NCBI RefSeq assembly: GCF_034190915.1
Contig: NW_026947514.1
Span: forward strand, 2,873,701-2,937,700
Length of the DNA: 64,000 bases
Direction: 5' to 3'
Source: Cavia porcellus
Taxonomy: Eukaryota; Chordata; Mammalia; Rodentia; Caviidae
The position numbers and the translations under genes were made by a program. The notes beneath the pieces were generated by a model, which did no database searches, had not been told where the DNA came from, and saw only the letters and a program-made list of their open reading frames with translations. Positions 1 to 9,882 of the stretch are shown here, in pieces (within the stretch, counting starts at the first letter, position 1; each line of letters opens with the position of its first letter).

Positions 1-1069
1 GCTGTCATCTTCTGGAGCACATTGGAGATGTCATCCTGCTGCTTGGGCTCGAGTCTGTGCTCCATTGGTCGCCTCCCTCTGGTCCACCTCCTTCCCCACC
101 CTCTGCCGCCCCCATCTGCGCTCTCAGTAGGTGGCCTGGCTCCCATGTCAGTCACTCAGGAAGCCGAGTCCATCGGATGGGACCTGCCGCCATGCCCACC
201 CACCTGCGCCTTACCACCTGTGTGTGTCTTCCTGAGGGCAGAGCCTCACGTGGGCACCAGTCCCCCTCCACCTGGCAGGTATGAAGCTCCTTGGTCTCAT
301 CTGTCATCTTCTAAGCTAATTTGGTCTCAGGTTGGGATGTGGTTTGTCTCGGGTTCATGGAAGGGAAGGATCTTGGGTGGGTTGGCTGAGAGTGGGATGC
401 TGTCCACTGGGGGCAGAGAAACAGATTAAGCAATTTTGCTGCGGACCCCAGGAGAGCGTTACTTGGGGGTGGCCCTGCAAGGTGCCCTGAGTGGAGGATA
501 GGCAGGGATTTGTGCTTTGCCTGGGTCAGGAGCACAGTGGGGGTTCTTGGGCAAAGCAGTCCCCTTTCGCCTCCACCTCGGAGTGGGCATCTGGGCTGTG
601 AATGACAGAATCCATGGCAACGAGCACCTAAGCAAGGTGGACTCACAGACAGATTGGTGGCTACCTCATATCTACATCCAGTGAGTATACGGGGCACAGC
701 TCAGTCAGTTCCTGGGGTCCTGGCTAGAGGGCCATCTGGAGCATCCCTCTTCAGCACATCCCACCTCCCAGGCTGCAGAGAAGCCCCCGGTCTGGACAAA
801 GCCTCAACCGAAGAGGCAGTTTCCAGGGTTGGAAGTCTTTGGGGACACGCGGCCAGCCTGAGGGAACCTGACCCCTGTGGTGTCTGCTTCCTGCTTTCTG
901 GCCCCCCGCTTTCCACACCAGATGCCTCCCCAGGCTCTGCTCTCTTTGGCAGAATGCAGCTCGGCTGGGGTGCTGTGTGAAGTGACCACCCCACCCCACC
1001 CCGACTCGCTGTCCCCAGATGCAGGCTTTCATCTCTGCCTCTGCTGGTGACCTCTGTACCCTAGGGCGT
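1..1069. other. Intergenic GC-rich DNA, no gene seen
   Basis: I see no exon, SINE, LTR or L1 match here. Short open frames occur on both strands, overlap one another and show no recognisable domain, as expected in GC-rich non-coding DNA. Confidence 0.6.
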
Positions 1070-1416
1070 TGTCATGGTTTATGTTTGTGTCCCCCAGGCC
1101 TCATGAGTTTGAATTGTGCATTTGTTATTCGTTCATTGTATGGTGCTTGGATTGATGGTGTTAGTGCTCCACCCACTTAGGGATGGAGCCAGGATGTGAT
1201 GTAATGGCAGGAAGAAGGTGTGTCTTGCTCTCTTTTTGCTGGTTTGAGCTTGCTGTCGGCGGGTGCCATGAACTTCGGCCCAGCCATGCCCGCCTGTCTT
1301 GGAGCCAACTGAGTGTGGACTGAAACCTCCAAAAACTGTAAGCAATAAACCTTTCCTTTCCCAACTTTGGGCTTCAGGTATTTTGTCTCAGCGACGAGTA
1401 AAAAGTAACTAAGACG
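1070..1416 (+). mobile_element. Solo LTR of a MaLR-type (ERVL-MaLR) retrotransposon
   Basis: The element starts TGTCATGG and ends AACTAAGACG. It is flanked by a perfect 5-bp target-site duplication, GGCGT, at 1065-1069 and 1417-1421. It carries the MaLR LTR layout: an early segment reading GTGTCCCCCAGGCCTCATG, then a polyadenylation signal AATAAA at 1344-1349, then the terminal GGTATTTTGTCTCAGCGACG motif. Its length of 347 bp fits the family. No internal retroviral sequence follows, so this is a solo LTR left by LTR-LTR recombination. The final base pair is CG where CA is usual, which looks like a later substitution. The subfamily (MST-like or MLT1-like) is not settled. Confidence 0.85.
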
Positions 1417-3044
1417 GGCGTTTCATTAGCCTGGTTTCCCTGTGACCTGCGCCCTTCACAGGGCCCGGTCCCTTGACCTCCCTCTGCTCGTCTCAGTCTC
1501 CTCCCTGTCCCGTGTGCCCCCTGTTCCACCGTTAGTTTCTTCTCTTTTCTACCCTCACCCCACATTTGCATGTCCAGCCCTGAGCTCCCACAAAGACTTG
1601 GAGCCTGAAGCCACAACCTGCAGTTTGTACCAGGTGCCCCTAGGTATCCCACTCCTGTGACTAAACGGGGCTCCCCACAACCTAGACCTGTGGCACCCCC
1701 AAACTGCCCCATCCTGTGGATGGAGCTACACTCCTCTGGCTGCTCAGAGCTCCAGCCTCACGCCCAGTCGACCAGGAATTCCCATAAGCTCCGTGTTCCA
1801 CACACAGCTGTGCCCATTCCCTCTGGTCCCCCCCCTCCCCCCGGCCCCCGTGCTGGGCTTCCTCACGGAAGACAGTGTGGCGCACTGCCTCTGTGTGCCT
1901 TTCCTCATTTCTTTATGAACTATCAGACCTGGCCCGATGTGACTGCGACCTCCACATCCCACTGTGTCGTGGAGGAGGCAGTGACACAGGGGGAAGGTCT
2001 AGATGCATTTGGTACCGATGGCTGTTTTCCTATCCTGAGCCCAACCTTAGGGCTGGCGGGTTGCAGCGTTGTGGCGACCGCTCCTGACAGGTCTTGCTGG
2101 GACCTGCACTCAGATCTCCTCAGTACAGAACCAGACAGACGACATCCATCTGTGTCGGTCAGATAATGTCGCTGCCTTCACCCAGCCCTGCCTGTGAGGA
2201 TGGACTTCTGCTGACATCAGAGATGGTGGCACCCGCCGAGCCACCTCCACGCTGGGAGAGGTGAGGCCACGCTGCAGAGGAGGCGGCACTGATCCTGGGT
2301 TCTCCAGGCGGAGCCAATTCCTGCCACTGCGTGGAAGGCCAGAGAGTCTCAAAAATCACTGGCGGCTCAGGTTGGAGCTGCAGAGAAAGAAGGACTCACT
2401 CCGGAGGGGGAAGCCTGAGGGCCCTGGGATCTGAGCTGAGAGGGAGGCACCCACGGGGTGAGCCTGCAGCCAAGGAGCTGAGATGACTGCAGACAGCACC
2501 CACCAAGGCGGCACCCAGGCCCCTGCAGAGCAGCACCTCAGCCCATCTGACATCCACCCTGGAGAGGGCTGGGGAGATGGAGGCAGCTGCTGGGGACCAG
2601 GACAAAGTCCAGCATTCCTCAGAAGAGGCCAGCAAAATGCAGACACTCAACAATAAAAAGTCCATGCCGTCCCTCATCCAGTCAGCTTCCACCCCCAAAG
2701 CCAGAAGACCGAGCCATGACCAGGGGGGCCAGCATGGCCCCAGACCAAGGAACGACGAGACAACCCAATTCAGCCTCACTTACATAATGGTCTTGATGAT
2801 GTCTGTGGGATTCTGGGGCTTCAGAAATGTGATTAGATATTTAACTTATGGGTGCAGTGCCTGGGGCATGCTCAGTCCATCCAACGGGAATCTTGAATCT
2901 GTTTCCTGAAGAAAACAAGGTTTGCTATGTGTCCTTCCACCCGTTTTGTGTATTAAATATAAAGATACACAAAATATGTGAAATATAAATTGGTGTTTAC
3001 TTGAACTATTTCACATTTCTGTGCTCCATGAATTTAAGTACATC
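1417..3044. other. Intergenic DNA, no assigned feature
   Basis: This is unassigned. It contains a C-rich run near 1829-1847 and several overlapping open frames without recognisable domains. From about 2900 it becomes AT-rich. No SINE or LTR hallmark was found. Confidence 0.5.
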
Positions 3045-3213
3045 AGGCAGGCACGGTGGTACATGTCTATAATCCCAGCAAATTTTTTCTCATCTTTTAA
3101 TTTCCTTAAGAAATGGGCTGGGATACCACTCAGGGGCGTGGCGCTGCCTGGTAAGCTCGAGGCCTTGAGTTTGATTTCCAGGCCCCTTCCCCTCCGACAA
3201 AAAGCAAAAGAAA
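3045..3213 (+). mobile_element. Degenerate B1-dID composite SINE
   Basis: A B1 5' part (GGCACGGTGGTACATGTC, then AATCCCAGCA) lies at about 3049-3080. It is followed after a diverged or deleted middle by an ID-like part, GGGCTGGGATACCACTCAGG to TTTGATTTCCAGGCCC, at about 3115-3186, and an A-rich tail. The ID part keeps remnants of tRNA-Ala box A and box B, the internal RNA polymerase III promoter of this SINE class. The element is old: the B1 portion is heavily eroded. Confidence 0.65.
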
Positions 3214-3511
3214 TAATCAATCGTTTAAAATAAAATATCAACACTATACTTTGGAATTTATTACATTTTGAAAAGTAGGATCCGTGACAACAGTGGTAAA
3301 AAGGACAGGAGAGGTAGAAGAAACAATGTTATTACGGGATTGCACATCAGACAGGAAGTGGTGTAAAATCCTTTTAAGGTAGCCTGAACTAACTTAAATA
3401 AGCACAAGTTAAATCATGGAAAAATGCCTAAAATTGGGAGAGAGACAGAGCTTATTAGGTGTTAGTGAAGAAAATGGTACTGTAAGCTATATTCACTTGT
3501 GAAGAAGGAAA

Positions 3512-3634
3512 GGAGCTGGGTGTGGTGGCACACATGTGTCATCCTGGCACTCAGGAGGCCGAGGCAAGAGGACCGGTGTGAGTTTGAGGCCAGCCTGAAC
3601 TGCATAGCAGGATATTGTCTTAAAAAAAAAAAAA
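3512..3634 (+). mobile_element. B1 SINE
   Basis: The 5' end reads GAGCTGGGTGTGGTGGCACA, box B is GTGAGTTTGAGG, and the body CCAGCCTGAACTGCATAGCA runs into a 12-base A tail at about 3621-3634. It resembles 7SL RNA-derived B1. The second copy of the internal 29-bp duplication seen in the copy at 57654 is absent, so this is either a pre-duplication type or a deleted copy. Confidence 0.85.
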
Positions 3635-3859
3635 GGAGGAGGGGGGCAGGAAAAAAAGCAGGAATAAAGAATGGAGGGGTAAACATAAAACAGCAAGATA
3701 GTAGATTAAGCCCAATGATGTGGATTAATTACATTAAATGCAAAAGTTTAACATTCCCACAGAAAGCAGGGATCCTATGAGTGGTCTATAAGAAAACTAC
3801 TTTAAACATACAAAAGTCTAGTGTGTGCAGATGCTCGCTGACTATACTTGGTAACTAAA

Positions 3860-4740
3860 TTAATTAGTAATGCTGCATAATTATAAACCGGCCACAAAGT
3901 AAAAAAACCCAAAACCAATCAATGGCATTGTTCAACACTGAAAAGATGTAGGAGCCAATCAGAAATACTGCCCGAGGCCCAAGACAGAAAACAGAGAGCC
4001 ACAGAATGAACAACGCTAGTGCTGGGTTATAACCCAGAGTAAAGTGTCTGTCAGTCCACACTGATGTAAGGGGGAGAACAACTTAAGTAAATCGAAAAGG
4101 AACAGCGTCTCCTAAGAGAAGAACCCTAGTAATAAATGGATAGAAATGAAGAAAATAGAAAAACCATCAGAATCCCACAGCAGGGGTGGGAGGCTGTTGC
4201 TGTTGGATGTTTAAGCCGGAGCCAGCCATCTGCACGGCCTCCTGGCCTCCTGGCCTCCTTTCTTGCAGATGTTCGCTAATGAAAGCAGGAACGTACTGTG
4301 GTCCAACTCGAGGCACCATCTTTACCCAGGTTTCTGGAGTCTCGTCACCATGAGAAGGTGAGTGATGTCATGAAGGAGGAGACACCAAACAAGGGATACA
4401 GGACAGAGTATTCAGCCTCGACTCGTCCGAACATCAAGACGTGAAGCACAGGACCTCATGGATCGTGGAGACGGGGGACACCCAGCACCTAAGTCAGCGC
4501 GAGAGCCCCGGGGTGAGAAGCAGCCTGGCAGCAGCTGCTAGGTCCCAGCGGAGCCTGTAGTTAGTAGCGCCCTTGGGCCAACGTCCCCCTTTGTTTTCAT
4601 AATTTCATAATTGTATGAGATTATGGGCAAGACGTTAACAGGAGGGCGAAGTTAGGTGAAGAACACACGAGAATTCTCTGCGCTATTTATGTACATTTCC
4701 TGCTATTTTAAAGTTATCTCAAAATAAAAAGAACTTTAAA
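3860..4740 (+). mobile_element. L1 3' untranslated region (old L1M type), sense
   Basis: The stretch follows the order of an old mammalian L1 3' UTR. It has a middle motif GTCAGTCCACACTGATGTAA near 4048-4067, a CCTCCTTTCTTGCAGATG motif near 4253, and GAATTCTCTGCGCTATTTATGTAC near 4671-4694. The end is TCTCAAAATAAAAAG at about 4716-4730, the usual L1 polyadenylation context, followed by an A-rich tail. It is non-coding. The orientation puts the L1 3' end at about 4740. Confidence 0.7.
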
Positions 4741-4749
4741 AATAGTACC

Positions 4750-5850
4750 ACTTCCACAAGTAGAAAATGCATGAAAATGTTAAAAGGTAAACTTCTCAAA
4801 TGTGTGCAAGACTTGGATACTGACAGCTACCACGTGTTGCAGAGAGAAATTAAAGACGGCATAAGGACACATGGACAGGCACATCTGGACTGGACCGACA
4901 CCGCCAGAGGTCGGTTCCGCTGGCCTTGATCTGCGCACTCCGCTTTCTCCAGTCAAAAGCCTCAGCTGTCTCCTTGTGGAATGGACCGACGGGTTCTGAG
5001 GTCTATATAGAGATGCAGCGGGGACAGAACAGCAAAAGCCATAGTGAAAGGGTGCGGAGAAGAGAAAAGGCAAAAAAGCTTGGCATAATTCAGTTTCAAG
5101 ACCTGCAGGGAAATATAAAACTACAGCCATTAAGGCACGTGCAGTCAGTGCACGTGAATAAGGGGCTGGGGACACCCACACACCGGCTCACCTGCGTCCA
5201 CTGTAGTCCGCTGGAATTTGAAGAAGGGCCCCAGCCAAACTATGGTGGAGATGAGTATTTAAAACAGCAAGCGGTCTTGAAATAGTTGGATGCTGTATCT
5301 ATATGTAAAAATAAAAAAGTACCTTTATACATTTAAATTATGTTACATATACACACATTTAAACAAAAAACTATAAAAGTAAATTATTGTTATCAAAATT
5401 ATAAAACAATTACGATCATACTATATTTATGGGTAATATATAATCAAAACAATTAACATTACATTGTTATTAGTTTAAATAATATATATTTTAAAATAAA
5501 GACTAAAATCTATTTATATAAAATGCATATAAAAATATGAACCTCAACCTCTACCTCTAATATTACAGAAAAATTAATTTATAATGAAACTCAGAGTCAA
5601 GTGTAGACAGAAGTCCAAACTGTAAAACTTCTAAAGAATATATTTGTGATATTGATATAAAAAAAGGTTTCTTAACAAAACTCAAAAACCATGCACCCAG
5701 AAATTGATAAAAATTGCTGTCATCAAAGTGAACAATGCCTTCTAAAAGCCCTGCCACACAAATGAAAAGATAAGGCACAGGCAGGCAAAAAGCATTCGCC
5801 ATATCCAGAGAAAATTAAAAATTCTTGACAACTCTGTGACAGTGATACCC
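4750..5850 (+). mobile_element. L1 ORF2 3'-half fragment, sense, decayed
   Basis: This is a separate L1 remnant just downstream of another L1's 3' end. At about 4757-4890 the sequence matches ORF2 text around TGCAGAGAGAAATTAAAGAC. At about 5010-5120 it matches the segment leading to AATTCAGTTTCAAGACCTGC, and at 5690-5830 the 3' end of ORF2. AT-rich sequence at 5285-5560 interrupts it. Stops and indels break the reading frame, so no endonuclease, reverse transcriptase or C-terminal domain could be made. A perfect E-box inverted repeat lies inside it at 5136-5156. Confidence 0.65.
5285..5560. repeat. AT-rich low-complexity stretch
   Basis: The stretch is almost entirely A and T, with many TATA and TTAT steps and A runs, inside the decayed L1 region. 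No regular period is visible, so it is low complexity rather than a clean microsatellite. Confidence 0.6.
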
Positions 5851-5853
5851 AGA

Positions 5854-5953
5854 GCCGGGCACGGCGGGTCCCTGTAGTCGAGGCTGGAGGATCGCTTGAA
5901 CCTGGGAGTTTCAGACTAGCCTGGGCAACAGGGTAAGACCCTGTCTCAATACA
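5854..5953 (+). mobile_element. B1-like (7SL-derived) SINE, internally shortened
   Basis: It begins GCCGGGCACGGCGGGTCCCT and continues GGATCGCTTGAACCTGGGAG and AGCCTGGGCAACAGG, ending in GACCCTGTCTC. About 25-30 bases after the 5' end are missing compared with full 7SL-type SINEs. The wording is closer to an early monomer than to the other B1 copies in this window, so it may be an old, pre-B1 type copy. Confidence 0.7.
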
Positions 5954-6335
5954 GGAAGGCAAAACAGAAAAGAGCAGACACTTCCCAAACGAGGATGTAC
6001 CAATGGAGAGGAACCAGTGGCGTTGCTCGCCTGGGAGGCTCTTTCCTGGGCCCCTGCTTCCCAGTGTCCCCTCCTACGGGCCCTCTGAGCCCAGCCCTGC
6101 CCAGCCCACCTGCAGGGACCCCGTGCCCCCTCCTGTGATTTCCCACACCCTTGGCTTCCTAATGCCCTCCCGCACGCCTTGCTTATTTATCACGTGCAAG
6201 GTGGGACCTCTCTGCCCCGGGAGAGTATGCCAAGAATCCTATTTTGTTTTGAAGGATGCATCTCAGGTATTGGCAATGTGCTAGATAAATATTCCTTTTA
6301 TAAATGAACCAAGTTTATAAATTTACAATAAAGTG
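5954..6335. other. Intergenic DNA, no feature seen
   Basis: A short GC-rich then AT-rich stretch between a B1 and an antisense L1 piece. No repeat or exon signature was recognised. Confidence 0.5.
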
Positions 6336-7110
6336 GATGCTTTCTTTTGGTCTTGGGCATCCTGTGGTTTTGCTGTGAAACGCTGAGGTGTGGATTTACT
6401 TTTGTTTATCCAGCTACAGATTCTCTGTGTGTCTACAGTCTATGGACTCACATGTGCTATTAAATTCTGCAAAAATCCCAGCCATTACAGCTTCAGAGGG
6501 CCACCCCAGCCCTGCTGTTTCTGTTGTCTGGGTGTCAGTTCTCCCCCGGAGGCTTCCCCAGCCTCTGTTCATTCTCTGTGATTCCGGGTGATCTCTTCTA
6601 CCCTACTTTGCATTTTATGAATCCTGTGTTGGGTTTGGGTGAATCTGCTGTTTTATGCAATGGTGAGGTTTTACTACCTGATATGATTTCTGTGGTCTTT
6701 TTTGTTCAGACTTATTTAGTCTTTTCTGGCAGTGCTCTGCTGACTGCCTGTGGTTTGTCAATTTCATTTCTCTACACACTGTAAAGAGTTATTCAGCAAT
6801 CCCATTACTTGGGGTTCTTGGGGTTCTAGTTTGGGATTGCAATCTCCAGTTTGGAGGGTGATATATTGGAAATTCTGGGAAGCCAGGTCGGGAGGTTGTT
6901 TCTAGCAGTTGAACCCCACTTGCCTGAAATACTGTCCATCCTCATTTTACAGTTTGGGGTTCCCTGGTCCACTGGGATGGCTGCCCACCAGGTGAGGAGC
7001 AGGAAGACAGGCTTGCTTCTTGTCTTTATTTGCCAGCTGGGTAAGTCAGCAGGGTGTAAGCTCTGCCAGGGTAACAAAGAATCCTGTGGCGGCTTCTTTC
7101 TGGCCTCTCC
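6336..7110 (-). mobile_element. L1M 3' region, antisense
   Basis: On the plus strand the text near 6345-6540 (CTGTGGTTTTGCTG, then CAAAAATCCCAGCCATTACAG) follows the reverse complement of the 3' part of old L1M elements. The following 500 bases have the same T-rich, low-CpG character and the phrase TCTTTATTTGCCAGCTGGG. The copy is strongly diverged and no intact frame remains. The right-hand boundary is uncertain. Confidence 0.5.
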
Positions 7111-8689
7111 TGCTTCTCAGAAAGCTTGGAGAGGCACCAGAACCGGGCACTGAGCAGCTCAGTGGGCGCGGGTCTCCCGTGAGGCCCAGCCAGGAAGACA
7201 CAGCTCTGTGGCTTTGCCCAGGTCTTTTGAGTGGAGCCTGCCCAAGCTCAGGTCCACTGCAAGGGGCAGAGAACATGTCCATTGTGTGCCGCCTGGAGGA
7301 GCAGGAGACCTGGGGTCTGGTGAGCCCTGGACCAGTCCACTGCGCCGGCAGTGGATTTGTTCTGGTTCCCCAGTGCAAAGCTGGAGCCTCCAAAGTCCAG
7401 CTTGGGGTGAGGGTGCTGCTCCCTCCCATCCACCCCCCCTGCGTGCGGCCCACTAAGTCCACCGGGACTGGCTGAAGCCTGAGGTTACTTCACGTCAGGG
7501 TCAGTTGTCATTTTCCGTGGTCCCTCATTTTGGCCCCTGGGGAGCTTGCTGGGTTTCTTACACTCAGAAAGGGCGGTTGTAGTTTAGGTAGCTCCCGGCT
7601 TGCAGGGCCAGGAGCTATTATCCACACCTGGTCTTAATAGAGGAGGAGACAAGGAGAAAGGCTCTGCAAGATCCCCAGACTGCACCCTGGATGTCCTGGA
7701 TCCCTGGTTCCTAACCAGCCTGGCTGCCTCTGAGCCATCTGTGCAGGCAGAGCAGAGCTCCTGTGCAGCGGGGGTGGGCTTCCCAGGGGAGGTAACCTTT
7801 GACCTGGCTGCCATTGGCCAATGGGAGAGTGTGGTGGGACCCAGCCTGTGCAGAGGGCTGGGGATGTGAAGAGGTGAACACAGGGTTCAGCTGCTGGGTC
7901 AGCATTTGCTGAACCAATGAGTGAGTAGATGGGTCCCTAACTGAGGGAGAGCGTGAGTAACTCGGGGCTGGGGGTGGGAGCCTGAGTGAGTTCCTTAGGA
8001 TGACTTGCCTTTGACCGCTGTTCTACCTGCTCTGGCCTAATTTCCCAGCTAAAGAAATGGAGGAATTTGTGAGAATGCCAGGGAATGAGTCTCCCTTCCA
8101 GTCTTCGCAGCAATGGCAGTTACCTAAAATTACAAGCCTGTCTGATCTCATTAGCAAAATAAGCCTCAGAGAGAACCCAAGGTAGAAGCCGCACTCTCAC
8201 AAGGAGGCAGAGGGCTTTGTCCGGCCTGGCACCCCGCGGACACCTCTGGCACTTACAGGCGGGCTGGGCTGCCATCCTGCCGAGCTAGGGTCAGAGGGGG
8301 TCCAGCTGAGCCTGGACCTGGCTCAAACCCCTTGGCTTCATAAACACCCGCCTTTGTGGATTACAATGGGGGGACCTGAGCCAGAGGCCTGGGGTGGGGG
8401 AGGACAGCCCACAGAGTACCACTGAGGCAGATGGGGCCCAGAGCCACCGAGCACACAGGATAGTATGCACGGCCCCGGGCCCTTGTGGGCCTCCTTGGAG
8501 TTCCAGGTAATGAGACAGCTGAACAGATTTAAGCTGCAGGATAAAATCAAGACGTCTCATTTGCAGAATAAAGCTGAGGCTCTCTTGGGAAACACTTGCC
8601 TGCTCCAACGGTTAGGTGGTTTCGCAAGAGTAGTTCTTTATTGATCCAGGCCGGGGCCAGGCTGGAATGAATGCCCTGACTCCCATTAG
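7111..8689. other. Intergenic GC-rich DNA with one CCAAT palindrome
   Basis: No repeat or exon was recognised. Overlapping open frames on both strands in 7.0-7.5 kb are composition artefacts: they code for nothing recognisable. The one notable site is the 14-bp palindrome at 7811-7824. Confidence 0.5.
7811..7824. promoter_or_regulatory. Perfect palindrome of two opposed CCAAT boxes
   Basis: CCATTGGCCAATGG is an exact 14-bp palindrome with ATTGG and CCAAT back to back. NF-Y binds CCAAT boxes. Whether this site is used is unknown: no TATA box, initiator or CpG island accompanies it. Confidence 0.3.
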
Positions 8690-8828
8690 CTTGAGCAATC
8701 CTCGTAAAAAGCCCTGCAAAGCAGGTATTATTATCCCTGTTTTTCAGACAAGGGATCGAAGACATCAAGTCACTTGCCCCAGGTCACTAGCTAAGTGTGG
8801 CCAGGAGACCCGGCTCGGCCTCACAGCA
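8690..8828 (-). mobile_element. MIR SINE, antisense
   Basis: The plus strand shows the reverse complement of the MIR core. It runs AATCCTCGTAAAAAGCCCTG, GTATTATTATCCCTGTTTTTC, CACTTGCCCCAGGTCACTAG, then GGAGACCCGGCTCGG, in the correct order. MIR is an ancient tRNA-derived SINE shared by all mammals and is inactive. Confidence 0.85.
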
Positions 8829-9432
8829 GGCGGGCACAAAACAAGAATGTCTGTCTCAACAGGACACTGAGGGGGGCTGGACAGCATCCGTCCAGCTTTG
8901 CCTGAAGCAGAAAAGAAACCGGAGCGGTTAGAGGTTTAATGAAAGTGTTTTTCACGTGGATAGCGTGCTGGTGGGAAGGGCTGCTGAGTTCAGGCTCCGG
9001 GAAGCGGGGCAGGAAGGCATCTCCCAAAGGTGGGCGTTGGATGCTTCCAGGGCATCTGGCTTCCAACACAGTCACATGACAGGCACTGTCCAGGTGCCCA
9101 CGCTTCCCTTGAGCCTAGCGTGGCCCATGGGGCATCAGGGCTATGCCCGCCCGGTAGCCGGGGCATCTGTGGCCATGGGGCAGGGGGTGTGGGTGGTGTG
9201 TGATCAGCGGGCGGGTGAGGGGCTCAGGCTGCCTTTGCTGGGATGCAGAGCGGGCAGATGGGGCCGGAGCAGAGGCGGTGATGTCCTGCCCTGGTCACAC
9301 AGCTTGGCATAGAGGAGAGAGGGTGAGCAAGGTCTAGCTTGGATTTGTAGGGGTGGGTCCTCCAGCTGGGGGCCTGAGAGCCTGTCCTCTCTGCTCACAC
9401 AGTCATGTTGGTTGTTTGTTTGGCTGACTGTT
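8829..9432. other. Intergenic GC-rich DNA, no feature seen
   Basis: No repeat hallmark, exon-like frame or promoter context was recognised between the MIR and the antisense L1 piece. Confidence 0.5.
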
Positions 9433-9700
9433 TCATTTTAAAATAATCTGAGATTTATAGAAAAGCTTTGACGAGGGAACAGAGAGTTCCCACACACCCC
9501 TGGCCCAGGATTTCCTCTGTGAGCTCTCCTACGTTGCCATGCGACCTTCGCCACTGCTGAGAAATGAGCACAGGCCTGTATGATTGACTCAATGGCAGAC
9601 TTCCTTTGGATGTTACCAGAGTCCCATGAACACTCCAGGGTCCCAGCCAGGACACACACTGCATTCAGCTGTCATATTGGCCCAGGCCCCTCTGATCCAT
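9433..9700 (-). mobile_element. L1ME-like 3' UTR fragment, antisense
   Basis: The plus strand reads GAGATTTATAGAAAAGCTTTG, then GAGTTCCCACACACCCCTGG, and later CACACACTGCATTCAGCTGTCAT. This is the same order as the reverse complement of the old L1ME 3' UTR, also seen here at 47.0 kb and 63.3 kb. About 270 bp survive. Confidence 0.65.
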
Positions 9701-9850
9701 ATTACCTGGTTTTTGATACCCGCTTTTGCATAAGGCCAGGACCGGGGTGGTGGGGGAAGCAAGCTTTGGTGCAGAACTCACAGCCGGAGTGTTCCAGGCA
9801 CGCTGGGCTGAGGCGGGCAGGGATGGCTCTGGAATTGCTTTGAAAACCTT

Positions 9851-9882
9851 TGTCTGTGTATGTGTGTGTGTATGTGTGTGTG
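9851..9882. repeat. (TG)n microsatellite with TA interruptions
   Basis: Alternating TG runs are interrupted by TA steps across about 32 bases. A short, imperfect dinucleotide repeat typical of intergenic mammalian DNA. Confidence 0.85.
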
